This document shows, piece by piece, positions 44,262 through 52,509 of a stretch of DNA of 64,000 bases (the first letter of the stretch is position 1; each line of letters opens with the position of its first letter). Both the position numbers and the translations under genes were made by a program. This DNA is from Waddlia chondrophila WSU 86-1044 (GTDB lineage: Bacteria > Chlamydiota > Chlamydiia > Chlamydiales > Waddliaceae): the NCBI RefSeq assembly GCF_000092785.1, contig NC_014225.1, forward strand, positions 757,340 through 821,339, in the 5' to 3' direction. The notes beneath the pieces were generated by a model. The model was given only the letters and a program-made list of their open reading frames with translations. It was not told the DNA's origin and made no database searches.

Positions 44262-45818
44262 ATGACTGATTTTAAAAAACTTAAAGCATTCGATCAGCTG
44301 ACAAAGCTGGCAGAAGATCCGATCGATTTGACTTCTGAAGGTGTTTTGAACCCCGAGAGAGTGCAGAAATATAAAGCTTCAGCCGAAGGGTTTAGGCTTT
44401 TGTTCGGAACGGAAAGAGTCACTGATGACGTATTGGATGGATTGAGAGGCTTAGCCGTTGAATCTCAAGCTGTGGAGAAGATGAAGGAGATGCAGACAGG
44501 TGCCGTCATGAATCGGATTGAAGGGTATCCAAGCGAAGAGCGTAAAGTGCTTCACACGGCAACTCGAGATCTGTTCGGCAATCCTCAAGAACCCGAAGCT
44601 GCGGCTTTGGCGCGCAGGGAAGTTGATAAGCTCGAAGCATTTCTTCCTGGTATCGAGGGACGGTTCAATGAGTTAGTGATGATCGGCATTGGCGGCTCGG
44701 ACTTGGGGCCGCACGCAAATTATTTAGCTTTGCAATATTTGCAAAAAGCTGGAAGGAAGGTGCATTTTATCAGCAATGTCGACCCTGATGACGCAGCGGG
44801 TGTTTTTGATGAAATCAACTTGGAAAGGTGTCTAGTCGGTGTCGTTTCGAAATCGGGCACGACGCTGGAAACCCTTTCAAACGAAGAGCTTGCCCGTCGA
44901 CGTTTTGAAGTGGCAGGATTGAATAGCCGTCATCACTTTATTGCGATCACCGGTGAAAACAGTCCAATGGACAATCCCGAAAGATATCTCGAAAGCTTCT
45001 ATATTTGGGATTGGATAGGAGGAAGGTACTCCAGCACCTCTATGGTCGGAGGAGTCATGATTGCCTTTGCCTATGGATTTGATGTTTTTATGGAGTGGTT
45101 GAATGGCGCTCATGCAATGGATCGTGTAGCGCTTCGGTCCGATATTGAGTATAATCTTCCTTTGCTCGCTGCGCTTTTGGGGATCTGGAACCACAATTTT
45201 CTTGGGTATTCGACTCAAGGTGTGATGCCTTATTCTCAGGCTTTGATTCGGTTTCCCGCTCACCTTCAACAGCTTGATATGGAGTCAAACGGGAAAAGGA
45301 TCGACAAGACAGGAAAGCGTGTTGATTTTAAAACAGGTCCTATTATTTGGGGAGAGCCTGGAACCAACTCGCAGCACTCCTTTTTTCAGCTTCTTCATCA
45401 GGGAACAGAGATTGTGCCGCTCGAATTTATCGGATTCAAAAAATGTCAATATGGGCAAGATCTTAATGTCAAAGGAACGACATCTCAGCAGAAGTTGTTA
45501 GCGAATCTGTTTGCTCAAGCGATTGCGCTTGCAACCGGAAAATCCAGCAATCATCCAAATCAATGCTTTCCCGGCAATAGACCTTCGCGGTTGTTGCTCG
45601 CAAATCAGCTCACCCCTTATACTTTAGGAGCTTTGTTGAGCTATTTTGAGCATAAAACGGCTTTTCAGGGATTTATTTGGAATATCAACTCTTTCGATCA
45701 AGAGGGAGTGCAGTTGGGAAAAGTTTTGGCGAATCGCTTGTTAGATCAATTTAAATCCGTAAAAGAAGGGGAATATCCTCTTGGGCAAGCTTATTTGAAA
45801 CAGTTGGAAGAGATTTAA
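44262..45818 (+). CDS. pgi: glucose-6-phosphate isomerase
   Basis: Interconverts glucose 6-phosphate and fructose 6-phosphate. The family blocks are VMIGIGGSDLGPHANYLAL, VVSKSGTTLETLSNE, DWIGGRYSSTSMVGG, LGYSTQGVMPYSQAL, QLDMESNGK, the glutamate block IIWGEPGTNSQHSFFQLLHQG and, near the end, WNINSFDQEGVQLGK. At 518 residues it is normal. The ATG at 44262 is preferred over a GTG at 44253; the ribosome binding site is weak. The stop overlaps the next ATG (TAATG). Confidence 0.97.
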   Translation: MTDFKKLKAFDQLTKLAEDPIDLTSEGVLNPERVQKYKASAEGFRLLFGTERVTDDVLDGLRGLAVESQAVEKMKEMQTGAVMNRIEGYPSEERKVLHTATRDLFGNPQEPEAAALARREVDKLEAFLPGIEGRFNELVMIGIGGSDLGPHANYLALQYLQKAGRKVHFISNVDPDDAAGVFDEINLERCLVGVVSKSGTTLETLSNEELARRRFEVAGLNSRHHFIAITGENSPMDNPERYLESFYIWDWIGGRYSSTSMVGGVMIAFAYGFDVFMEWLNGAHAMDRVALRSDIEYNLPLLAALLGIWNHNFLGYSTQGVMPYSQALIRFPAHLQQLDMESNGKRIDKTGKRVDFKTGPIIWGEPGTNSQHSFFQLLHQGTEIVPLEFIGFKKCQYGQDLNVKGTTSQQKLLANLFAQAIALATGKSSNHPNQCFPGNRPSRLLLANQLTPYTLGALLSYFEHKTAFQGFIWNINSFDQEGVQLGKVLANRLLDQFKSVKEGEYPLGQAYLKQLEEI

Positions 45819-46327
45819 TGGCGCTTCACACCTTTGACATCCCCCGAAGGCATCGCCGGTGTGTGTTGGGAAACGAGGATTTCACGCCCGGTCAATCTTA
45901 TTACTCTTTGCTTGAACCAAGTGAAGAGGGGTATATGCGAAAAGATTATTGTCCGGCATGTTGGCAAAATGTGCAAGAGCCTGAAGGGAAAGTTTTTTGG
46001 AAATCCTCCATACCTGAAAAGCAGCAAGCATCTGCGGAAACGATGCGAAAAGATGAACGGGCGCTGGAACTTTTAAAAGAATATCGTTCAAGCAAGTGCA
46101 GAGAAGAGCAGAATCAAGCTTTTATCCTGGCGCTTTTGCTGACGCGCAACAAACTGCTGCAGCTCAGGCAGGAGATTGAAGAGGATGAAGGGAGTGTACA
46201 GCTCTACGAAGTTCGAAGCACAGAAGAGATCATCGGAGTTAAAAAGGTCGATCTTTCATCAATCCAAGCTGATTTAATTCAGACAGCGTTAACGTCAGCG
46301 CTAGTACCCAACCATGAAAATTTTTGA
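45818..46327 (+). CDS. small protein of unknown function coupled to pgi
   Basis: A 169-residue protein with an N-terminal segment (FDIPRRHRRCVLGNEDFTPGQSYYSLL ends the first block; shortened motif CVLGNEDFTPGQSYY) and CPACW, giving three cysteines that could form part of a metal site. This N-terminal style, with FxxG-x-YYS-L and a tryptophan followed by VFWKS, recalls small conserved proteins of Planctomycetes-Chlamydiae bacteria, by memory only. The rest is helical. It starts by TAATG overlap with pgi. The last nine codons, VPNHENF and the stop region, lie within the 166-base palindrome, so its natural C terminus may have been replaced. Confidence 0.7.
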   Translation: MALHTFDIPRRHRRCVLGNEDFTPGQSYYSLLEPSEEGYMRKDYCPACWQNVQEPEGKVFWKSSIPEKQQASAETMRKDERALELLKEYRSSKCREEQNQAFILALLLTRNKLLQLRQEIEEDEGSVQLYEVRSTEEIIGVKKVDLSSIQADLIQTALTSALVPNHENF

Positions 46328-46466
46328 AACAAATTCTCATTATGAGCGTTGTGATGAGTCGATCGCAAGCGTCTCAATATTAACTATATTAAGTCGTTTG
46401 CGATCGACTCATCCCAACAGCTCAGAATGGGAATTTGAACCGAAAGTTTTCATGGTTGGGTACTAG
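46301..46466. repeat. 166-base imperfect palindrome between the pgi-coupled gene and xerD
   Basis: Two 83-base arms, about 85% identical as inverted repeats, meeting near 46383. The outer 20 bases match perfectly (CTAGTACCCAACCATGAAAA and its complement), and so does an inner 16-base block (GATGAGTCGATCGCAA). One arm begins inside the upstream gene; the other ends 9 bases before the xerD start. Size and symmetry suggest a mobile palindromic element; no target duplication is obvious. As RNA it would fold into one long hairpin. Confidence 0.85.
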
Positions 46467-46475
46467 GATAGGTTC

Positions 46476-47354
46476 ATGATTGAACAACTGGATGATTTTT
46501 TGATCTATTTAGGGTCTGAAAAAGGGCTGACTCAAAATACAATCGAGGCTTATCAACGAGACGTTTTCTCTTTCATCTCCCACCTTGAATCGAAAGGCAT
46601 CCAAGGATTTAATGAAGTTGGCCAGGAAGAAATCGTCGATTTTCTCTCTTATCTGAAATCAAGGCAATTGGCTGTCTCCACAATTTCAAGACATCTGATA
46701 GCGATCAAAGTGTTCTTCCGCTTTCTCAAACGGGAAGGGGTGGTTGAGAATAACGTATCGCTTTATCTGCAATCGCCTAAAGGTTGGCAAATCATTCCCG
46801 ATGTGTTAACGATGGAAGAGATGGAGATCCTTTTAAACCAGCCCGATCCAGAAACTTCTGAAGGTGTGCGGGATCGAGCAATTCTTGAGCTCCTTTATGC
46901 GTGTGGATTAAGAGTGTCGGAACTGTGCCAAATGAAAATTGAGGATTTGGAAGAGGAGACTGTACGCGTTTTTGGCAAGGGAAGGAAAGAGCGGATTGTT
47001 CCTTTGGGAAGCCATGCTTCTCAAGCCATTAACCGATATCTTGCGAAACGCGCCGATTGCAAAAGCATTGATGAAGCCGGCTATCTGTTTGTCAATAAGC
47101 GGGGAAAACCGATGAACCGTGTTTTGATTTGGAAGATGATTAAGGAATATGGCGCGCAGGCCGGCATCACCAAATCTTTGTCGCCTCACACCATGCGCCA
47201 CTCATTTGCTACCCATTTGCTTGATAATGGCGCGGAATTAAGGGTGATTCAGGAGATGCTTGGCCATGCCAGCATTAGCAGTACGGATCGTTATACCCAC
47301 ATTAGCCGAATTCATTTGCAAAATGCATTCGATCGGTATCATCCCAGGAGTTGA
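46476..47354 (+). CDS. xerD: tyrosine recombinase XerD (XerC/XerD family)
   Basis: Site-specific recombinase that resolves chromosome dimers at dif. An N-terminal SAM-like core-binding domain (FLIYLGSEKGLTQNTIEAYQ) precedes the catalytic domain with R146 (CGLRVSEL), H238 and R241 (HTMRHS), H264 (GHAS) and the nucleophile Y273 (RYTH), ending in HPRS. At 292 residues it is complete. XerD rather than XerC is preferred because, from memory, Chlamydia xerD also lies near an lcrH chaperone gene, as here. The ATG follows GGATAGGTTC, directly after the palindrome. Its last 53 bases overlap an opposite gene. Confidence 0.9.
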   Translation: MIEQLDDFLIYLGSEKGLTQNTIEAYQRDVFSFISHLESKGIQGFNEVGQEEIVDFLSYLKSRQLAVSTISRHLIAIKVFFRFLKREGVVENNVSLYLQSPKGWQIIPDVLTMEEMEILLNQPDPETSEGVRDRAILELLYACGLRVSELCQMKIEDLEEETVRVFGKGRKERIVPLGSHASQAINRYLAKRADCKSIDEAGYLFVNKRGKPMNRVLIWKMIKEYGAQAGITKSLSPHTMRHSFATHLLDNGAELRVIQEMLGHASISSTDRYTHISRIHLQNAFDRYHPRS

Positions 47355-47730
47355 CAGCTCTTTGTGCGCGTTGGACCATACAGCGTCCCAAGTTAGCTGC
47401 ATAAAAAATTGAGCCGGCAGCCCAGGTCACTTGCAACGCAAGAAAAGAGGCGATGCCAGCGAGCAGTAAAACTCCTCCGGTTTGGCTCTTCCAAATGGAT
47501 TTGATCTTGTCGGTGATTTCCTGCACTTTAGCATCCCAGATAATGCCGGAAATAAAGCCGAGTGTAAAAAGAGTGGGGTTTGTTGCAAACATGGCAGCTC
47601 CCGCCAGTCCTATAAGGATGACTCTGGCGACGTGCCAAATTTTTCCCAAAATCGATTTTTCCTGATTTTGAACAGAATTTGGCACGCTGAGTCGAGGATC
47701 TTTATGAAAAATGCGGGGGACTTGATACAC
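47302..47730 (-). CDS. small membrane protein, Inc-like, function unknown
   Basis: A 142-residue protein with two long hydrophobic regions (about residues 36-62 and 84-112) separated by a short charged stretch, the bilobed shape of chlamydial inclusion-membrane proteins, with a soluble N terminus and no cleavable signal peptide. The start is a GTG at 47730 with AGCAGG 8 bases upstream. The gene overlaps the 3' end of xerD by 53 bases on the other strand, which lowers confidence a little. No family is recognised. Confidence 0.6.
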   Translation of the reverse strand: MYQVPRIFHKDPRLSVPNSVQNQEKSILGKIWHVARVILIGLAGAAMFATNPTLFTLGFISGIIWDAKVQEITDKIKSIWKSQTGGVLLLAGIASFLALQVTWAAGSIFYAANLGRCMVQRAQRAVNSWDDTDRMHFANEFG

Positions 47731-47895
47731 TTTAACAACCTGCTTCTAAAGTTTTAAAGAACACTTCTCAGTATACACGATTTTCACAAGAAAATGCAAA
47801 ATAGGTTCAATATTCACCCTTTCACGATTTTTTTGCGATCTTATCAGAATTTCGAGATGAAATCAAAATTAACAGGGTTTTATCAAATAAAATAA

Positions 47896-47935
47896 TTGAC
47901 ATTCAATAAAAAAAGTTATATTATATAAGTATAAT
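47896..47935 (+). promoter_or_regulatory. strong promoter for the SycD-like gene
   Basis: TTGACA (47896-47901), 17 bases, TATTAT (47919-47924), with a further TATAAT at 47930-47935. It is embedded in an AT-rich tract where ATTATATAA recurs (47920s and 47940s). A small hairpin TAAGGA-GGT-TCCTTA and a stray AAGGAGG follow near 47965. The 283 bases from 47740 to 48022 contain no other gene. Confidence 0.65.
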
Positions 47936-48022
47936 AGGTAAGCATTATATAATGTCTATAACCTAAGGAGGTTCCTTAAAGAAAAAAGTGAAATTTTTCC
48001 TTTAATTTAAGAGGTGTTGGTC

Positions 48023-48529
48023 ATGAAAGACGATGATCTAGGCGAATTCAAAATACCAAAAAAAATCCAAAAGAAGCTGAATGATAAGGAATGGCTGAAA
48101 AAGGAATTTGCCAAAGGAAGATCTGCACAAGAAATTCTAGAGTTTTCAGATGAGACGATGGCAAAGTTTTACCATGCAGCGTATCATCTTCTTGAACATG
48201 AAAAATATACTGATGCTGCCGATGCGTTTCTATTTCTGGTCACATTAAATCCTAAAAATCCTGAATTTTGGCTGGGGCTCGGGATGTCTACGCAGATGTG
48301 CGGGAATTTTGAAGATGCAATTGACGCTTATGAAATGGTGGCCTTTTACAAACCGGACGATCCAGTGCCTTATTTTTATTTAGCTAAATGCCTTTTTGCA
48401 GTTAATGAAAGGGAAAACGCTTTGCAAGCGTTGGATCTGGCAGTTGAATACGCATCTGATAGTGCAGAATTTGCGGATTTAAAAAAACAAGCCATACAAG
48501 CAAGAAACCTCATTCGAGGGTATGAATAA
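48023..48529 (+). CDS. SycD/LcrH-type type III secretion chaperone
   Basis: A 168-residue TPR chaperone of the CesD/SycD/LcrH family, which binds hydrophobic translocators in the cytoplasm. The family opening ILEFSDETMAKFYHAAYHLLE is followed by three TPRs (YTDAADAFLFLVTLNPKNPEF begins the first; then FWLGLGMSTQMCGNFEDAI and PYFYLAKCLFAVNERENAL). Length and order match chlamydial LcrH proteins. The ATG at 48023 has GAGG 9 bases upstream; a GTG at 48014 is an alternative. It has its own promoter and no translocator gene directly after it; xerD lies upstream, as I recall for Chlamydia. Confidence 0.88.
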   Translation: MKDDDLGEFKIPKKIQKKLNDKEWLKKEFAKGRSAQEILEFSDETMAKFYHAAYHLLEHEKYTDAADAFLFLVTLNPKNPEFWLGLGMSTQMCGNFEDAIDAYEMVAFYKPDDPVPYFYLAKCLFAVNERENALQALDLAVEYASDSAEFADLKKQAIQARNLIRGYE

Positions 48530-48555
48530 TCGATTAATCTTGATAAGATTTCTGT

Positions 48556-49137
48556 ATGTTTACAGGAATTGTCAAAGGAACGTTTCCCATTGTCGATATC
48601 ATTAGGGAGCGCGGCTTCAGTTGCGCTGTTTTGCTTCCTTCGGAGTTAAGGGAGAAGCTTGCCATTGGAGCGAGCGTTGCTGTAGATGGCGTGTGCCTGA
48701 CGGTTGTGGAAATTTTGGGAGACCGTGTCTATTTCGACCTAATCGAGGAAACACTAAAAGTGACAACTTTCAACGCAATGGAAATTGGGCGTCTAGTCAA
48801 TGTTGAACGTTCCTTGAAATTCGGCGATGAAATTGGTGGACACCTGCTTTCGGGACATGTGATGGCAACGGCGGAAATTTTTGAAAAACAGACGCGAAAC
48901 GAAGAGACGATTGTCAAGTTTCTTGTGCCGGAAAGGATTGAAAAATATTTCTTTAAGAAAGGGTTTGTTGCCATTGACGGGATCAGTTTGACCATTGTTG
49001 AAATAAATCCTCTCTCCGTTCATTTGATCCCTGAAACTTTAAGAATGACGACTTTAGGTCTCAAACAACCCGGAGATCGGGTGAACATAGAAGTTGACTA
49101 CCAAACTCAAGTTCTTGTCGATAGGCACTCCATGTAG
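48556..49137 (+). CDS. ribE: riboflavin synthase alpha chain
   Basis: Dismutates two lumazine molecules to riboflavin. The twin-barrel structure is visible as two repeats: MFTGIV ... IGASVAVDGVCLTVV ... ETLKVTTF and GGHLLSGHV ... FVAIDGISLTIVEI ... ETLRMTTLG. At 193 residues it is slightly short of the usual 200-215 but complete. The ribosome binding site is weak. It follows the SycD-like gene by 26 bases and ends in a terminator hairpin that includes its stop codon. Confidence 0.95.
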   Translation: MFTGIVKGTFPIVDIIRERGFSCAVLLPSELREKLAIGASVAVDGVCLTVVEILGDRVYFDLIEETLKVTTFNAMEIGRLVNVERSLKFGDEIGGHLLSGHVMATAEIFEKQTRNEETIVKFLVPERIEKYFFKKGFVAIDGISLTIVEINPLSVHLIPETLRMTTLGLKQPGDRVNIEVDYQTQVLVDRHSM

Positions 49138-49152
49138 GAGTGCCTTGTTGTT
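49124..49152 (+). terminator. terminator of ribE
   Basis: GGCACTCC, loop ATGTA, GGAGTGCC is a perfect 8-base-pair stem overlapping the ribE stop codon, followed by TTGTTGTT. It separates ribE from the convergent FadL-type gene remnant. Confidence 0.75.
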
Positions 49153-49155
49153 AAG

Positions 49156-49820
49156 TTAGAAATTCACGACAACCTGTGCAGAAATAATATCTGTCTTGGC
49201 ATTGAATTTGCCTAGCAATCCTCCTTTAAACCAGTCTTCCGGATCATTGACAAGGTTTGTGCTTTTGTCAATTTCAGGATCCCGTGCAAACAAGTGAGCG
49301 TAGCCGATATCAATACGGGTGCAGGAATTGATCTTGTAGCCGACTCCTGTTGCAATCCAGAAACGATCTTCATCCGGAACTCTAGGAGTCCTGCGCTGGC
49401 TGTTGGGAACAGGTGTTTCATCATAGGAGACGCCAAACCTTGCAATGAAGCAATCACTTGGACGGTAGTGAACGCCTAATGAGTAGCGGAAAGAATTCTT
49501 CCACTGAAATGTTGTCACATTTTCAGGTTGATTGGGATTGTCAAAGACAAAACGCAGCTCTTGCAATGAACTCCATTTGGTCCAGGTGACATCTCCCATA
49601 ATGGCAAAGCATCGGCTGAGTTCATGATAACCGCTCAAAGATAGCTGCATGGGCAAGGTAATATCGGCTTTTGCTCCGGTATCCTGAAAGGCAGCTGCTA
49701 AAGGGTTGTTAGGATTTTCCATTCCAGGCGGCAAGACTTTGAATTTTTCTTCTCCCTTTACTTTGTGTTTCACTTCTGAACGGTAGCTAAAACCAATGCG
49801 GGTGCCGCAGCAAGGTTCAT
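49156..49820 (-). pseudogene. FadL/OmpP1-type outer-membrane protein, C-terminal part (split by IS)
   Basis: The downstream part of a beta-barrel outer-membrane transporter gene. In frame from the IS junction it reads EPCCGTRIGFSYRSEV, then alternating amphipathic strands, and ends in the aromatic C terminus VVVNF expected for BamA recognition. The first internal start is a GTG at 49773, giving 205 residues without signal peptide. Removing the IS joins this exactly to the N-terminal part (GILYEP then CCGTRIG) with no frame change, so the break is recent. It cannot be exported by itself. Confidence 0.88.
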
Positions 49821-49824
49821 GAAC

Positions 49825-50337
49825 CTATCCAACTAAATCTAACATCCAAGTATAAATCAAACCTAGAGTCACGAATCCATCCCAAATAACCTTTTTTCTT
49901 TCCCAACGATTCATTAAACGCCTACACCTCCTCTTTAGCCATGCGAAAGCACGCTCTACTTGCCACCTCCTTTTTTCTAAGTGGAAGGCATTCATTATTT
50001 CCACGCTTTTTGGAATATCTCGCCCTTGTATTTTTCGATAAGGAATAAATGGAAAGATACCACTTGATAAGAGTTTTTGACGCAGCCAGCTACAATCGTA
50101 CCCCTTGTCGGCCTCGAGAACAATCATTCTTTCTGACAAATTTGACTTAGGCAAAATTGTTACTTTTTGAAGTAGTTTTTCAACTTCGGTCCTTTCGTTT
50201 CCTCCAGCACCTGTTGTGGTTGCTGCTAAAGGTTTGCCTCTTCCATCTACGATTAGATGGATTAATGAGCCCTTGCCTTTGTATCCATGAGATACCCCCT
50301 CGCCTCCTCCTGCTGAGGGGGGAAAAAGACCCGTCAA
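49825..50337 (-). CDS. IS5-family transposase, second frame (orfB)
   Basis: Catalytic half of a DDE transposase: the second Asp lies in [10 protein letters not shown] and the catalytic Glu in [18 protein letters not shown], with [10 protein letters not shown] upstream, all typical of the IS5 group. The 170-residue frame has a weak start (TTG at 50337) and lacks its own first Asp, so it is probably made as a fusion with orfA by ribosomal frameshifting at the TTTTTCCCCCC run near 50320. It ends at the element's terminal repeat. Confidence 0.88.
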
Positions 50338-50650
50338 CCGCTAGCTGGCTAAGGTCGATCAATCCTTGTTGGACTCCCTTCTGTAAGAGTCCGCTTAGAA
50401 CCCTATCAAGGGTGCCATTTTCCGATAATTGTTTAGCCCATTTATGAGCTGTTGATCTAGGGACATACCACTTTGGATTTGATGGTAAATCAATCCAGCG
50501 ACAACCTCTAGTTAAAATATAAATAATCGAATTCCAAACCTTTCTCATGTTGCTTCTAGGTGTTCCACGTTCCAAAGGAAATTTTGTATCCATAAGTCTA
50601 GAAATTATTTCCCATTGTTCATCCGAAAGGTAATTGAAGCCTCTTTTCAT
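50180..50650 (-). CDS. IS5-family transposase, first frame (orfA)
   Basis: N-terminal half of the transposase, 156 residues: [20 protein letters not shown], the DUF4096-like helix region with [21 protein letters not shown], and the first catalytic Asp in LAVDGSF. The conserved protein ends soon after; beyond the poly-C run the frame encodes arginine-rich sequence that is not transposase. A +1 shift at the run joins it to orfB. ATG with GAGAAAC upstream, 58 bases from the element end. Confidence 0.86.
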
Positions 50651-50708
50651 CGTTTCTCCACAAAAAGAGAAACTTATAACATACTCAATATTTTAGTTGG
50701 ATAGGTTC

Positions 50709-51449
50709 ATAGAGAATGCCGGCATTGCCGCCGTAGCCCCAGCTGTTGCCTTTTAACTCAACCGTCCCATCTGATTGCTGGGGAACTAGCCCCAAAGCGC
50801 CTGCGGCGGCTTCTCCAAGAATATTTACCCCAATTAAACCGAAGTCGACGGCATTTGTTAATTTGGCGTGCAGATACATTGCGCTAAATCCAGCTCCAAT
50901 GCTCCAGCGATCGTTGATTTTCCAGGCGATGCTTGGATTGATATTGACTGTTAGCACAGCAGAGCGGATCGCGTGGTATCTGCCTTTCCAATCATTTCCA
51001 TAATCGGTAACCAGACCGTAAGGAGCAGTAATCCCTAATCCAACCCATAAACGGTTGTTAAGCTGTGCGCTAAAGTAGCTTTGACCAACAAGAGCCGGTT
51101 CATCGCTTTTACTGTCGTTGCCGATTAATGGTTGAAAAGTTGCAGGAATGCCCCCAGGCGCAGGACTATTACTGAAGGTTTCAACAGCGATTGATCCTTC
51201 ATCATTATAGTCTAGAGAAGGAAACACGCCATGTCCGCCTCCAACAAATTGCCTTCCGCAAATCTTTGTCATCCCTGCCGGGTTGAACCAAATGGTGGAA
51301 GCGTCTTCTGCGTATGCGGATCCGCTTGCATAGGCAGTTCCCATAGCGCTGACGCTCTGTTCAATCAAGAAAAAACCAGAAGAAAATGCCTTTTCACAAT
51401 TGAGCAGGAGGATGGCGCTAGATAATAGCGATAAGAATTTTTTGTTCAT
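50709..51449 (-). pseudogene. FadL/OmpP1-type outer-membrane protein, N-terminal part (split by IS)
   Basis: Starts MNKKFLSLLSSAILLLNCEK, a signal peptide probably cleaved near AFSSG, followed by the FadL plug signature SVSAMGTAYASGSAYAEDAS and IWFNPAGM. It then has VGLGITAPYGL and barrel strands. FadL-type proteins carry hydrophobic compounds such as fatty acids across the outer membrane. The reading frame runs into the IS and stops at 50685 after EPIQLKY, so the product lacks roughly the last half of the barrel. Whether the truncated protein is exported or degraded is unknown. Confidence 0.9.
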
Positions 51450-51514
51450 GATTCCTCCATAAATAGGAAAATTTAATTGCTCTTTGTAATATAAAGGGAG
51501 ATTTTAGAGCAAAC

Positions 51515-52480
51515 CTAAATTGCTGAATGGATCGAACCGACAGATTCGTTTCGGCTGTTCAGAATTTTATGCCAGTGAGGATGTGCTTGCTTCAATGTAT
51601 GTAATCCGTGCTTTGTCAATAGGTTGAGTTTTTCAAACAGGCTGAGTGCCGCCATTGGAATTGGACGATGGGATCCATCTTCACATTTGATTGAGATCCC
51701 CATTTTTTTAGAAGGGATGCTGATGCACAAGATCCCTTCCGCTCCACGTTTCGCAATCACTTCGCCTCGAAACGCACGCATGATTTCTGTATCAAATCTC
51801 TGTGATCCTCCGACATACCAGGGATGTTTGCTCATCGCTTTAGCCACTTGCCCAAGATTGCTTTTTCCAAATTCTTCACCCATCCGCGCATATCCTAATG
51901 CGATTTGCTCTAAAGGGATAGCAACTGTCGGCAATCCGCAGCCATCAATGCCGATCGAGGTTGGTGTATAGTCGCAATAATGGGAAATCTGTTCCATGAC
52001 CATCTCTTGTACAGGATGGTGGAGGTAGCTCACTTGATTGTGATCTTCGCCTATCTGTTTGGCTGCAGCGATCAGCCCAATGTGTTTTCCCGAACATTCA
52101 TGGTAAGTCTTATCAGGAATCTTAGAAGACCCTTCCTGCGAATGCTTGGATCGTCCGCAGTATAGAGAGTTTGCAGGAATTTTGACCCGTTGGAGAAGCT
52201 GCTCTAGACATTCGATATGCTTAGGTTCCGATGTGTGGGATGAAGAAACAAAGGCAAGTTCCTTTGTCGACATTTTATACGCTTCCAACGCACCGGTGGC
52301 GATGACGGTGGAAGCTTGGAACGGCTTCAGTGCTGAACGGAAGAAGGTCAAAGACGAGGGATTTCCTAAAGAGTAGAGGAGCTTTCCCTTGCTATTGACC
52401 ACAGCTATATGGCCGTAGTGTTTTGATTCTACGATATCGCCGCGCGTGACGAGACCGATCACATGGTTATCATAAGACAT
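51515..52480 (-). CDS. asparaginase family protein (L-asparaginase II, AnsA-type)
   Basis: Related to the Rhizobium-type asparaginase II family, thought to hydrolyse asparagine to aspartate and ammonia. The N terminus TRGDIVESKHYGHIAVV with SLGNPS and FFRSALKPFQA is the family hallmark, followed by ELAFVSSSHTSEPKH, CSGKHIGLIA, IDGCGLPTVAIPL and AKRGAEGI. At 321 residues it matches the family length. The ATG at 52480 is preferred over a TTG one codon upstream. It lies 29 bases downstream of gatB on the same strand, and may provide aspartate/asparagine balance next to the amidotransferase. Confidence 0.88.
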   Translation of the reverse strand: MSYDNHVIGLVTRGDIVESKHYGHIAVVNSKGKLLYSLGNPSSLTFFRSALKPFQASTVIATGALEAYKMSTKELAFVSSSHTSEPKHIECLEQLLQRVKIPANSLYCGRSKHSQEGSSKIPDKTYHECSGKHIGLIAAAKQIGEDHNQVSYLHHPVQEMVMEQISHYCDYTPTSIGIDGCGLPTVAIPLEQIALGYARMGEEFGKSNLGQVAKAMSKHPWYVGGSQRFDTEIMRAFRGEVIAKRGAEGILCISIPSKKMGISIKCEDGSHRPIPMAALSLFEKLNLLTKHGLHTLKQAHPHWHKILNSRNESVGSIHSAI

Positions 52481-52509
52481 CAAGCGATATCTTGCGATAA
52501 TTAAAGAAA

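Larger units (their letters stand above)
49821..50708 (-). mobile_element. IS5-family insertion sequence (888 bases) in a FadL-type gene
   Basis: Terminal inverted repeats GAACCTATCCAACTAAA are found at both ends (49821-49837 and the complement ending at 50708), flanked by AT on each side as a likely 2-base target duplication. It carries two overlapping transposase frames. The target itself reads AGGTTCAT, resembling the element's own end AGGTTC plus AT, which suggests target preference. Excision restores a continuous outer-membrane protein frame. Confidence 0.9.

Noticed and set aside
46301-46466. dif site or tRNA-like structure next to xerD (GGTTCAAATTCC resembles a T-arm)
   Set aside because: dif is a 28-base site with a different core, and no acceptor or anticodon arm can be formed; it is better explained as a palindromic element.
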